Assembly: GCA_032622095.1 (NCBI GenBank)
Contig: CP136065.1
Span: 95,799,343-95,863,342 of the forward strand
Direction: 5' to 3'
DNA length: 64,000 nucleotides
Source: Siphonodentalium dalli
Taxonomy: Eukaryota; Mollusca; Scaphopoda; Gadilida; Siphonodentaliidae
Of the stretch, positions 23,040 through 32,599 are shown in pieces. The translations under genes were made by a program, and so were the position numbers. The notes under the pieces were generated by a model. It ran no database searches. It was given only the letters and a program-made list of their open reading frames with translations, and was not told the DNA's origin. Each line of letters starts with the position of its first letter. The first letter of the stretch is position 1.

Positions 23040-23990
23040 CGTATATTATAAACCTACCAGGGTAAACCGACGTTGCTCGTGTCAAAGTGGCGCGGGGAGA
23101 TTTTTTGGGAATAGAGATTACTCTTGCTAAAAGTAGTTATAGTCCCCATAAATATTTCGGCGGAATATTATCATCACGTGTCCGTCCGTATGTCCGTTAT
23201 CAATCAGGATTGTCCGGATGATAACTTCAACATTTTTACATGAATCAGGATTCCATAGGAATGCACCTTTTTCATAATTTGTTTTCTAAATAATAACGTG
23301 ATCAAAATTAAAACTCTCTTTATATTGGAGTGTGGCCCACCTTTGAGAATACACGGGTCATCGTCAAGTTGGAATTTTTTTAACCAGAATATGACTTCTT
23401 TGTTCTTAAAAGAAGCCAAAACCACAACAAGCCACCTCTATTGAGCGGATGTGCCAACATATTCTTGCGCAAATACGCACATAATCGACCAATAATGAGA
23501 AATAGGTACACAACGTGATTGTGTTATTCTGAAATAAGCAGATAATGGGTTTATATCTGTTATTCCGTTTCATGGATCGGGCCACAGTGAAGACACACAT
23601 TAAAGAGCGTACACCTGAACAGTCGTGAGTTAGCTTATTTGTGTCATTGTCCGCACATATTCTGATCAGAATCGCCTCATTATCAGTCGATAATGTGATT
23701 CAGCACGTTAACTCAAAATGAGGCGATTCTGAGCAGATTATCTGCCTAAAACAAATTATATTATAAGCAGATAGTGTGCGGGTTCACGGGAGAACAGACT
23801 GGATTTGAAGTCATCGACATTTTTATTCTCATATACACACACAAAGTCATTCTTATATACTCACGGATTATGTTTATCGTGATTCGTCCCAAGTTGTAAA
23901 GTAAATATTTACGATTGCGTGTACTTCAGACGTTATATTTTGTGACATGATACAATCGTTGTTGAATGTTCAGTACTACATATAGGTCAG
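23040..23990 (-). mobile_element. R-family copy split by a ~700-bp insertion
   Basis: 23,045-23,120 (CAGGGTAAACCGACGTTGC... GGGAATAGAGATTACTCTTG) is the inverted 3' part of R. 23,825-23,990 (TTATTCTCATATA, GTCATTCTTATA, GTTTATCG, AGTTGTAAA, TTCAGACGTTATA) is the next part. The 700 bp between contain a GTCCGTCCGTATGTCCG block (23,178-23,290) and the hairpin region. Minus-strand frames at 23,204-23,600 fall in the insert and are not recognised. Confidence 0.5.
23667..23731. repeat. Perfect 15-bp inverted repeat
   Basis: CAGAATCGCCTCATT at 23,667-23,681 and its reverse complement at 23,717-23,731, with a 35-base loop that includes TCAGTCGATAATG. Nearby GCAGATAATNNG motifs (23,537; 23,745; 23,767) suggest further inverted structure. 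Confidence 0.6.
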
Positions 23991-23999
23991 TCAAGTGAA

Positions 24000-24590
24000 G
24001 GCAATTTGCTTATGAGTGCAGACCAGAAGCGGCAACTGAACTGTTGGAAGTGGGCAACTATGCAGAGGGATAGCTTTTAATAAAGAAATAGATTACATGC
24101 GTTGCTTTTTTTCAATGCCATAAATTTCCCGTCATGCAGAAAATAGAAAAGTTCCCAGGTTTTGAAATGGTGGAATATTATGGGAATTTATGGGCGTAGC
24201 CAGATTAGAGCTTTGTGGCATGATCTACATCAAAATAAGTTATCAAATTTGGCTCATATAGCAATATAAGCTTAGGGTTGCAAACTATGTGTATAGTATA
24301 TCTGGTCATGCATTTGCATCGTTTTGGTTTCAAAATTAAAACGTTGAACCCTTCAAAATGAATTCGTAGAAAACAACAGAATTTGTGATTGCCACAAGCC
24401 AAAAAACAAAACAAAAGATAGTTGCAAAAATCACATTGAAGGAACATGTCCATATCTGAGCAAAGCTCGCGTGCGAATAAATCAACTGTGACATGATAAC
24501 ACCAGTCGCCACTTAGACACGCCCTCACTCGAGATTATTTACAGCTCCACCCTTTGACTGATTGTTTGACAATTCTAAACCGCGATGAAG
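24000..24590. other. Unassigned sequence
   Basis: Holds a 107-codon minus-strand frame (24,205-24,528), Cys/Phe-rich and without a domain I know. There is no supporting context, so I do not call it a gene. Confidence 0.45.
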
Positions 24591-24596
24591 AAAAGA

Positions 24597-25006
24597 CGGA
24601 TTCGTCATCTCAAGTTGAGCCTCGGTAAAGTTGGTTTAGCTGGACCGCCGAATTAGATGGTTTAGTTGCCGGTTTAAGCAATATCGAAATTAACAAAAAC
24701 TTATCCCCACACGCGTGTGAGGGCTTCCCGCTTATAAATTTCCAATCAAAATATGCTCGCTGTCGTAATTATTGCTTTTCGCAATCAACGAAACGAGGCG
24801 GTCCGCATTAGGAATGGACGATTAATTATCTCGACGATACATAGAAACTACTGCTAAACCACCGGCTGGCTAGACCAAGTTTAAACCGGAGATGACGAAT
24901 GCATCACTTAGATCTGCGGTCTCGGGGTTAAACCACGGATTGACTCACAGCGGTTTAAACCTAGACGTATATATAGACCAGGTTTAAACCTGAGATGACG
25001 AATCCG
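24597..25006. mobile_element. MITE-like element with 16-bp inverted ends
   Basis: CGGATTCGTCATCTCA at 24,597-24,612 and its exact reverse complement at 24,991-25,006. Another GAGATGACGAAT lies inside near 24,888. GGTTTAAAC and GGTTTAG phrases recur throughout (24,630; 24,870; 24,950; 24,980). About 410 bp, non-coding. No clear target duplication was seen. It directly adjoins the D copy at 25,010. Confidence 0.5.
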
Positions 25007-25009
25007 GCC

Positions 25010-25560
25010 AAAGTATTCCCAATATCACATACGTTACATTTACAGTTAGGGCACATTGTCATAAAGTTATGTCCACCTTATAACTGTAACCGCGAGGTAA
25101 CAACTCAAAACACTTCATTTAATAAACGGACATGGCTCATTCGTACCTCCAAATTTGTATACGTAATTTGGAGGGACGGATACGATAGGTCGATAAATAC
25201 ACGAACTATTGGTATGCCGGCTTCATATGCTGTGAAAAACACTTGCAAAGGTCACAATCTTTTTCCAGCCGTTTTAAATTTTTCGCCCGAAGTCAGACAA
25301 ACGCTCTTTATTGCTACCATATCAGGAATAAATAACACGGAACGCTCTTTTCTGTTCCATGTCGTGCAACTGGCTTTTTTTTTGGACCCAAACACCTTGT
25401 TCATAGTTGCATTTTTAGTACTGCAATGCGTCTTTTTGGGTTACAGAATGCTCGTAGAAAGGTAATTAAGATATTTATCGACCTATTTCGATACCGGGAA
25501 AAATTCAAAAGCTAATAATATTATTCGTATTTTGGAGCGCAAACAGCCATGTGGTTTTAA
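25010..25560 (+). repeat. D-family dispersed repeat, plus orientation
   Basis: Shares ATGCCGGCTTCATATGCT, AAACGCTCTTTATT, CACGGAACGCTCTTTTCTG, TGGGAaCCAAA(T/C)-like and GACCTATTTCGATACCGGG with the monomers of the 51-61 kb array, in the same order. The 156-codon frame at 24,995-25,465 lies wholly within this repeat and is not conserved in other copies. Confidence 0.7.
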
Positions 25561-25942
25561 AGACATATACAGACACCCAAAACTGCCAACATTTGGCCGA
25601 TTGGATAGAAGATTCTTGTAAACGATTTGCCTAAAGTGACGTGAAACACTTAACTGGGTTGATCGATAAGAAATTCAGAATAAAGAAGTTATTTTTTTTT
25701 AATTATTTCAAAATAGGAATTATGCAACCTCGTTCTTACATCTACATTATAGTAATCGAATCTCATTTGAGGAACCATTGTCTTTTGTTTATAAGCAAAA
25801 ATTCTTCCCGAGGCGTATTAGTTTACAACTGTGCGTACTTAATTATACGATCGCCGTGGCTAATATTCGTTAATATTAGTTGAATGCTACATTCCAGAAA
25901 GTTATGTCTTGACTCTTGTGTACATATATGTTTTGTTTATAG
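25561..25942. other. Unassigned sequence before the candidate exon
   Basis: No repeat or domain recognised. The last bases (TGTTTTGTTTATAG) look like a 3' splice site for the exon that follows. Confidence 0.4.
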
Positions 25943-26290
25943 GTCAGACGACGACAACTACTACAACGACAACAACCACGACGACAACTACGACGACAAC
26001 CACGACGACAGCCACGACGGCGACAACGACGGCAACTACGACGACAACAACGACGACAACAACAACAACGACAACAACAACAACAACAACTACGACAACA
26101 ACTACGACAACCACCACGACAACCACGGCGACAGTCACGACGACGACGGCAACTACGACGACGACGACAACAACGACAACCACGACGACAACCACGACGA
26201 CGACAACAACGACGACGACAACAACAACAACAACGATAACTACTACAGCAAGAACGACGACGACAACCACGACGACGACAGGCATTCCAG
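25943..26290 (+). CDS. Candidate internal exon coding for a threonine tract (mucin-like)
   Basis: Between an acceptor-like TTTTGTTTATAG (to 25,942) and a donor-like CCAG|GCAAGT (GC-type, from 26,291) lies a 348-bp block. Read in the frame starting GT|CAG|ACG it gives Gln followed by about 110 residues, nearly all Thr with a few Ala and Ile and one Val and one Arg, then Gly-Ile-Pro. The exon would be symmetric, phase 1 at both ends, as is common in modular extracellular proteins. All four Thr codons are used and changes fall mainly at the third position, with occasional ACN to GCN; the middle base is almost always C. This suggests selection for Thr in this frame rather than pure slippage. Long Thr tracts are O-glycosylation regions in mucins. 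No flanking exon was recognised, so the parent gene is unknown. The alternative Asp/Asn and poly-Val frames are judged shadows. It may still be a plain trinucleotide repeat. Confidence 0.4.
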
Positions 26291-26598
26291 GCAAGTCACG
26301 TGGTATTGAGCATACTGATTTTTCCTACTCGCAAAAGAACAACCACCTCGTTCTGATTGTAGGGATAACCATCCACTACTGAAACAAAATATGAGTTTTA
26401 GACCATTCTAAAGGGCAATTTACCCAAATACCTCGTCACAAAATATGTTCGTACATTGCACTGTTTTTATCTCATACATCATATACATCGACCTTTTCAA
26501 TACGTGGTTTTATTGTGCATAGATATATACATATTGACTAGATATCAGATTATACACATCATCCACAGTTTTAATTGTCACCATGGTAATCGCGGTAT
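26291..26598. other. Unassigned sequence (possible intron)
   Basis: Nothing recognised; would be intronic if the Thr-rich exon is real. Confidence 0.35.
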
Positions 26599-26918
26599 TT
26601 AATCGAAAATCAGTCTTTTTATTCTTATAGTGGTTGAGGGTAAGACCTCCAGAAAATGCCCTCTTAATATTTTTTTCTGTGCTTTATCGGTGTCAGTTAG
26701 TTTATTTTGTGCAACCTCGGCCGTAGCCATTTCAATTGCCTGAGCTACGGACGTCGCCAATTTAATGTGTGGTTTTAGAACCTCTTCTCCCCGCCTCCAG
26801 TTTCAGTTTCGGCCAAGAAGTACCGACCCTTATAATCTGGCATTAACTTCCCATCAACCATGTCTCTGAAATGTTTACCCCACCTTTCAATATCTGTTTG
26901 AATATAAGGGACCGACAT
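26599..26918 (-). pseudogene. Decayed gene A of a three-gene block, small protein
   Basis: On the minus strand an ATG at 26,918 opens 47 codons (begins MSVPYIQTDIERWGKHF and ends in a Gly-Gly-Gly-Glu-Lys-Arg stretch) to a stop at 26,775-26,777. A second frame continues the same kind of sequence (includes KPHIKLATSVAQAIEMA) from about 26,781 to a stop at 26,599. One frameshift therefore separates two halves of a protein of roughly 105 residues: an N-terminal 'aromatic plus DM' segment, a glycine-rich hinge and a basic or helical C-terminus. From memory this layout recalls short uncharacterised proteins common in marine invertebrate genomes and suspected to belong to viral or Polinton-like elements; I cannot confirm this. 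It lies 90 bp downstream of gene B on the same strand. Confidence 0.45.
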
Positions 26919-27008
26919 GCTTTTTCAAATGTAGGGTACAGGACTCCTTTCCATTTCTATCGCCTCTTATGAAAAATCATAATTGTATCGATATTTAAGA
27001 CAATAACA

Positions 27009-27720
27009 TTAAAACACAAACAAGTGGTATAGTACTCTAACCGGACTCTGTTTCGGTATGTTCATCTGAGTCTGTTTCATATTCGTCTTCCCTCTCAACA
27101 AAATGGTCTCCAGTAAGTGTTTATTCATCTTGATAAGCAATGATATAGCACGCTGTGCATTGGCACCTCTGAATCTGGATATAAGATTACAGACACCATC
27201 CATAATTTTGGTTTGTACTGTACAATATGTAGCTGAAGTAAAAAAAAACGAATAAATCTCTAATATTGTGCAATCGATTATTCATATTCACATTCGCTAT
27301 CTTCGTATCAACTTTTGCACCAGCTTCTTTATATGACAAAGCATTTTGTAAGTACTTATTCACGTTATCTGTCGTGTATATATCTTCGTGTTGGCACTGC
27401 ACTGCATTATGTCAGCAAATGCTTCGCCCTCATCGACGGCATTCTGGTATATCAATAACTCGTCTTTTTTTGGGCGTTGATCGTGAATACTATACCTGTC
27501 CATCGGTAGTTTTCTTTTCTCTGATGTGTCTCGGTTCGCTGGGCACCAGTTTTTAATATGTTCCTGAAGATCATGTAAGTTTTCGTATAATGCACTACAA
27601 TCGTCGCAAGCTATGATGTTGGTATTATCTCCGATGTTGACTTCCTCAAACACACAAAAATGTACCCATCCCTGTCAGCGTTATGGAGTTTGTTGAGGGT
27701 TCATCATCAGTTATGGACAT
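27009..27720 (-). pseudogene. Decayed gene B, zinc-finger protein of unknown function
   Basis: The minus-strand ATG at 27,720 opens an acidic N-terminus. After a frameshift near 27,650 the frame to 27,360 includes CDDCSALYENLHDLQEHIKN followed by Trp-Cys, a C-x2-C...H-x4-C type finger, then a Lys/Arg-rich and an acidic stretch. A further shift near 27,390 leads to an amphipathic part (KYLQNALSYKEAGAKVDTKI), and another near 27,220 to the C-terminal frame ending at 27,009 (DGVCNLISRFRG, KMNKHLLETI). At least three frameshifts break it, so it is a pseudogene of about 235 codons. The HDLQxHxKxWC finger followed by a helical domain is a pattern I associate with uncharacterised proteins of cnidarians and lophotrochozoans, probably carried by mobile or virus-like elements. 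No function is assigned. Confidence 0.5.
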
Positions 27721-27964
27721 AGTTGTGTCATGTGATTGAAAAATGTTGGATTTTAAACGCTAGTCTTCTGTTGGTTTTAGATAAACGAGCAAGTAAATGT
27801 AGCATCCTCAAACTTCCGTACGACGTAATAACTTTTTGTTGGATATGTTTGTCTAGCGAGCGTCATATTGCCTTGCTTGTCGGTACGATTTTTAAACAGA
27901 ATCAGGTATGGGCAGTTCCGTCTTTGCGTTGGATCTTTGTTGGGGTATAAACTTTATTCCAGTG

Positions 27965-28481
27965 TTATGACATATACAATGTGATGGTAGCTGCCTTCTG
28001 TGAACAAGTCATTGATTGGGGATCACTTTTAGCGGCAGTCATTAAATAACCCAACATAATATTCCTTACATTCGAATTGAAGAATGTGTTTTTTTCTAAA
28101 TCCATTGGAATAAACTCAACATTTGGTGTCTCATGGGGTCTAATAATGTCATACACATATTGCCATCTCTTCTATGACCAAATAATTCTTTGCGCTGGTG
28201 GATTTATTTGCTAGCATTCCGCGGTAGTAGAATCGTGATGAAATATGATTTTCCTGACATCGTTGGCCCGAGACGCTCTTGGTGAATGGGTGGCTAAACT
28301 TGACGTAACTGGAGTGAGGAACAATCTCTTCTGGTGCAGTATCCTGTTTTTCTCCTGAGTATCCTGTTATCATGGGTATCCTGTTATCCTGATTCGGCCA
28401 TTGCTTCACGAAGAGCTCGATATCTGGGTATATTTTCACAATGTCTTTCATTGTTGTATGTGTTGATACATGTTGGATCAC
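27965..28481 (-). pseudogene. Decayed gene C, unknown protein
   Basis: Two overlapping minus-strand frames, 28,481-28,149 and 28,156-27,965, read as one protein broken by a single frameshift at about 28,155. Together they cover roughly 170 residues. The first part contains MKDIVKIYPDIELFVKQW and a Ser/Lys-rich middle; the second continues YDIIRPHETPNVEFIPMDLE and a hydrophobic segment. I do not recognise the family. Same strand and compact spacing as genes B and A (about 245 and 90 bp gaps) point to one ancestral element. The upstream end is open; no start is convincing, and other frames near 28,500 contain Cys-rich sequence that may belong to it. Confidence 0.4.
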
Positions 28482-28727
28482 AGTGGGTACAAATAAGTTT
28501 ACACATCCTACCTATCCAACTACCACTAACGATATGACTTATTTTTAAAATGTACAGTATATTAGTCGATACACATGTAGTGAAAAATCAGTTGACCAAC
28601 CAGTGCGGTGCAATACCATCAAATGACATATCAAAGTATGAGGACAACATGTTTGATAACAGAGTAGGTAGGAACACCCACTTTCTCTTATAACAACATA
28701 TTGAGGAGGATGAAACACTCCTACTCA

Positions 28728-28789
28728 CAGGGAGGAGGGAGAAACACTGCTCCGCCTTCATGGGAGGAGGAGTGTTTCTCCCTCCCTGG
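28728..28789. repeat. Long hairpin
   Basis: CAGGGAGGAGGGAGAAACAC (28,728) pairs with GTGTTTCTCCCTCCCTGG (ending 28,789). About 24 bp of stem with one small bulge and a ~10-base loop. Unrelated frames read through it on both strands. Confidence 0.7.
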
Positions 28790-28854
28790 AACGAAATATA
28801 CCTACGTGTATTTACACAATATACAATAATTCCGATGGACATGATGCCTGTTCA

Positions 28855-29062
28855 TTTCATTCATCATTATCTCCTTATTCATCTTGTCATCATCAGCAGC
28901 AGTGGCATTATCAGCATCGCTATCACCGTTATCGTCATCTCCTTGGTCATCAGCATCGTTATCATCACCGTCGTCGTTACCATCATCATCATCATCATCA
29001 TCACCATCGTTGATGTAGTCGCCATCGTCATGTTAATCAACATAACCATCATCATTATATCT
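28855..29062. repeat. Imperfect (ATC)n / (GAT)n simple repeat
   Basis: About 200 bp of ATC, ATT and GTC triplets with interruptions. Frames read as Ile/Val-rich on the plus strand only because of the repeat. Confidence 0.8.
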
Positions 29063-30276
29063 TGAGGAAAACTGATGCATTATTCTATTCCAGATCCGGT
29101 GAGTCTTGGATATCAATACGAGGCATCTGTATCAGTCTGGTATAAGATAGTCGAGACCAAGAAGACTGTAGCTGAAGCCACCTAGTACAAACGCTATCGC
29201 ATGCCAAATGGGGTGGGATGCTGAAAAATCGCAAGCCAATTTGCGCGCGATTTAGTTTGCCGTGTCCCGCGTGACTCAGCATCGCATGCGAATATCTTAT
29301 ACTATGTTTCGATTGTAAAATGGCGGCGGTGTTATTCATGACGAATTACTCGACTCAAATGTTCATTGATGAACTAAAATAATTAACACCACAACTGCAT
29401 TCATCAGTGTCGTCAAATAAATCGAATGGGGGTAAACTATCACATTTTAATTTTATCTGATCCATTTAATGGTATATTGAAGACAATAAGGCATAATATC
29501 AGTCGTCAATGTTGTTACGTTTACTTGTCCGTCTCCCAATCGCTCAATTTGGCATAATATATTAAATTGCCGTGAGCGCTTCCGTTCCTGTGTTACCAAT
29601 GTAAACAATTTATTGAAAATAATTGTGACGCCTATTCTTACTCTTACCATATAAAATTCGGTTATTATGTTATAAACCGTTATTTACACGTGTTTGGCGA
29701 TATAACATGTGAATACCATATATTTATTTCCATATACCGACGGCTGATGCTGTTATAAATAAGCAATGCAACTAATTAATAATATAAGTAGTATAACTAT
29801 TACTAAATAATATTAATTATATTTTACAATCATTTTATTTTAATTTTAGTCGAAATTTATAATGCCAGTACCAGTTTAAAATGGATATTATCAATTCCAT
29901 GTCTTATTAATGGTATCGTCAGGGGGCAATCTTTCAAAACAATGAACGCAGGTCTAAATTGGCCTATTTTGTCGTGTTCTACATAATTTTTTTGTAAAAA
30001 TATTTTTGTTTTGTTAAAAGTGCACCCAAAAGTGCCACACCCACTTTTATAAAATCAAACTGTTTTTGCTTTTCTGTGTATAACATGATAAAACAAGCGA
30101 AATTTAAAAATTGTGTATCGCAGATATGTTTTTCCTTTTTGTTACCCCCTGAAAACAGTGATCAAAATCTGCTTCGGCCCTCAGGTAATGACCAACCCAC
30201 CCACCTATGGTTTCGTCAAAAAACATTTGCCCGCCCCCCTGGTATCGTATATATATATATATATATATATATATTA
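29063..30276. other. Unassigned AT-rich sequence
   Basis: A weak inverted pair GGTATAAGATA (29,138) / TATCTTATAC (29,293) brackets a GC-richer stretch with GCATCGCATGCG. The rest is featureless until the (TA)n at 30,247-30,276. Confidence 0.4.
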
Positions 30277-30882
30277 TCTATTATATATTTTGGAAGATCT
30301 GTCTGTCTGTGTGTGTGTGTGTGTGTCTGTGTGTTCGCGATGAACTCGAAAACGTCCCAACCGATTTCGATGAAACTTGGTATGTGGGGGTATTTTCGGC
30401 CGGGGACGAACATAGGCATATTAATTTGTCCGTGCGACGTCACCTTGACCTTGAAATCGGGTCATTTCAAGGTCAAACGCCCGAATATCACGGGATTTCG
30501 ATGAAACTTGGTATGTGGGGGTACTTTCTTATGGCGAGTCTCATAAGCATATTCATTTGCCCGTGCGACGTGACCTTGACCTTGAAATCGGGTAACTTCA
30601 AGGTCAAATCGCCAATTTTGATGGGATTTCGACGAAATTTGATACGTTGGGTTACTTTTGTTCACCGATTGTTTTGGACGGGTCCAATCGTGACCCCGAC
30701 CTTCAAAATGATCAATTCAAGGTCAAATCGGGTAAAACCGGATGGATTTCGACGGGCACGTTTGTCGGGTACTTTTGTCCGGGCAGTGTTTTGGACTGGT
30801 CAAATCGTTACCCCACTTGACCTTGACCTTCAAAATGGACAATTCAAGGTCAAAGCCCGGACGAAGTCGGGTCACCTTCTAG
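30277..30882 (+). mobile_element. Helitron-like element, complete, A/T flanks
   Basis: Starts 5'-TCTATTATATATTTTGGAAG directly after A (30,276) and ends CCCGGACGAAGTCGGGTCAC, CTT, CTAG (30,879-30,882) directly before T. A hairpin (CCCG...CGGG with an AC/GT extension) lies 6-8 bases before CTAG. No target duplication is visible in the TA-rich site. These are the classic Helitron termini. Body: (TGTC)/(TG)n near the 5' end, then GATTTCGATGAAACTTGGTA and TTGACCTTGAAATCGGGT repeated twice and more. The 232-codon frame across it is read through repeats and is not a Rep/helicase. Confidence 0.65.
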
Positions 30883-30941
30883 TATATATATATATATATA
30901 TATAAACCACGATATCTACAACACAAATACATCTATATATA

Positions 30942-30992
<51 letters not shown>

Positions 30993-31375
30993 AAATGTGT
31001 TTGTTTGTCCCCATATATTACGGAATTTAATGACAAATAATTATATGTAGGCCTATAATGTGAAATTCCCAAATATCATGGGATTTTGATGAAATTTGCA
31101 GCAGTCAAATCGATCATTTTAGTTGATTGAACGTAAAATTCCCAAAGGGTAGCATGTAGGTGATTTCCCCCAGGTGATGGCACTGGGACTGGAGTAAATA
31201 AAAATAAGTGAATTTTAAGATTTATTCATGTAATAGCATATAATCATAATGGGACATTTGAACAGGCAATTTGATAGGCCTAACATAATACAGATATTAA
31301 AGGGATATTCTTGTTTCTGGGCAGTATATAACATTATATAAACTGGAAAGGTACCGGTAGTAGTAAGCCATATAT
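30883..31375. other. TA microsatellites and unassigned sequence
   Basis: (TA)n at about 30,883-30,904 and 30,940-30,990; the remainder is not recognised. Confidence 0.55.
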
Positions 31376-31480
31376 GAATTGAATTGGAATTTTATTCAGA
31401 GCTCATGACAAGCATAAGCATCACACTTTGCTCAACAATGACAATACAAAGAACAAATAACATATTATAATACAATGTTT
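31376..31480 (-). mobile_element. Probable LINE 3' end (truncated)
   Basis: On the minus strand the order is TTGTATTGTCATTG, TGATGCTTATGCTTGTCATG, AGCTCTGAATAAAATTCC, then AATTCAATTCA. An AATAAA followed by a short AATTC-type repeat tail is typical of 3' ends of CR1/L2-like non-LTR elements. No coding part is present. Confidence 0.35.
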
Positions 31481-32075
31481 GGAATTACAGTATCACATAA
31501 ATTAGATTGCTGAAGATAATATAATATAGTTAAACGTGTTCATGCAGTAGGTATACTCATATGTGATGAAAGGGAGATTACTCTATATAAAACAATAAAT
31601 TAATATTGACTACACAAGGCGACAAGCAACGAGACTATTAAATATTTGAACTAGGGGCAATCAAGTTATTCAATATATTTAGAATTAAACGGATTTAAGG
31701 ATGTGTAGTACTAGTAGCTAGTGATTTGATATTAAAATTTAGAGGTATTAGAAAATATAATATTAAATGCAGCCGGATTAAGTGTCACTATTGCAGAATT
31801 GCTCAGTATTCATGATTTAGTGATTTAGTAGATGGTGATCAATTTTAAATGAATCATATCTATTTATTGGGAAATTTAGTTATATTTCAAATCTTGATAA
31901 AAAGGTGAAATTGTTAAATGAGTATACATTAATGAAATCCACATATTGGATTATCTAAAAATAGCCTGTAATGTCAACAGCTAGTGTGACATAATACATA
32001 CATACACATATACATTAAATTCGCAAATTAAATTTGGCAATTCTAAAACATTACCCGAGCCATTTATATATAATA
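31481..32075. other. Unassigned AT-rich sequence
   Basis: Nothing recognised. Confidence 0.4.
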
Positions 32076-32599
32076 CTAGCCGATGAGCCCGACGTTGTCC
32101 GGGCTATTCAAAAACCAAATTTCAAGTCCGGGCTATTCAAAAACCAAATTTCAAGTCGATAGCTCTACCCGTTTCCGAGATCTCGTCTGCGCATGCGCGA
32201 AGCTGGCGTCGCACGGGCTCGGTGACCCGATAAAATTCGCATCCGGGGCAAGATACATTCACATAGCAAATTTCAAGTCGATAGCTCCACCCGTTTCCGA
32301 TATCTCGTCTGCGCATGCGCAAAGCGGGCGCCACACGGGCTCGGCGACTCGATCAAATTTGCATCCGTGGCAAAATACATTCACATAGCAAATTTCAAGT
32401 CGATAGCTCCACCCGTTTCCGAGATCTCGTCTGCGCATGTGCATTGACCAGGCGGTCGTCGTTGTCGTATTGGCGAGCCCGTGCGACGCCCGTACCAAGT
32501 TTCGTCCCGATCGGTCGAGAATCGTAGATTTGTATTAATGACAGACAGACAGACAAACATACATACATACAGACAGAGGTCTTCAAAATATATATGAGA
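32076..32599 (-). mobile_element. Helitron-like element P1
   Basis: Minus orientation: 5'-TCTCATATATATTTTGAAGA at 32,599; 3' end GCCCGGACAACGTCGGGC, TCATCGG, CTAG at 32,079-32,076, followed by T. The body has three tandem copies of a unit containing AAATTTCAAGTCGATAGCTC and ACCCGTTTCCGAGATCTCG with CTGCGCATGCGC; an (ACAG)(ACAT)n tract lies near the 5' end. Frames of 60-100 codons within it overlap on both strands and are not genes. Confidence 0.6.

Noticed and set aside
24205-24528. 107-codon Cys-rich minus-strand frame as a secreted peptide gene
   Set aside because: No signal peptide at the start, no regular cysteine spacing, no neighbouring support.
24995-25465. 156-codon frame as a gene
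   Set aside because: It lies wholly inside a D repeat; the matching segment in other D copies and in the array has stops and indels.
25884-26309. Asp/Asn-rich frame and the opposite-strand poly-Val frame over the triplet tract
   Set aside because: Base changes are silent or conservative only in the Thr frame; these are shadow frames.
30207-30905. 232-codon open frame as a protein gene
   Set aside because: It begins in TA and TG microsatellites and runs through a complete Helitron-like repeat; residues mirror repeated GACC phrases, and no domain is present.
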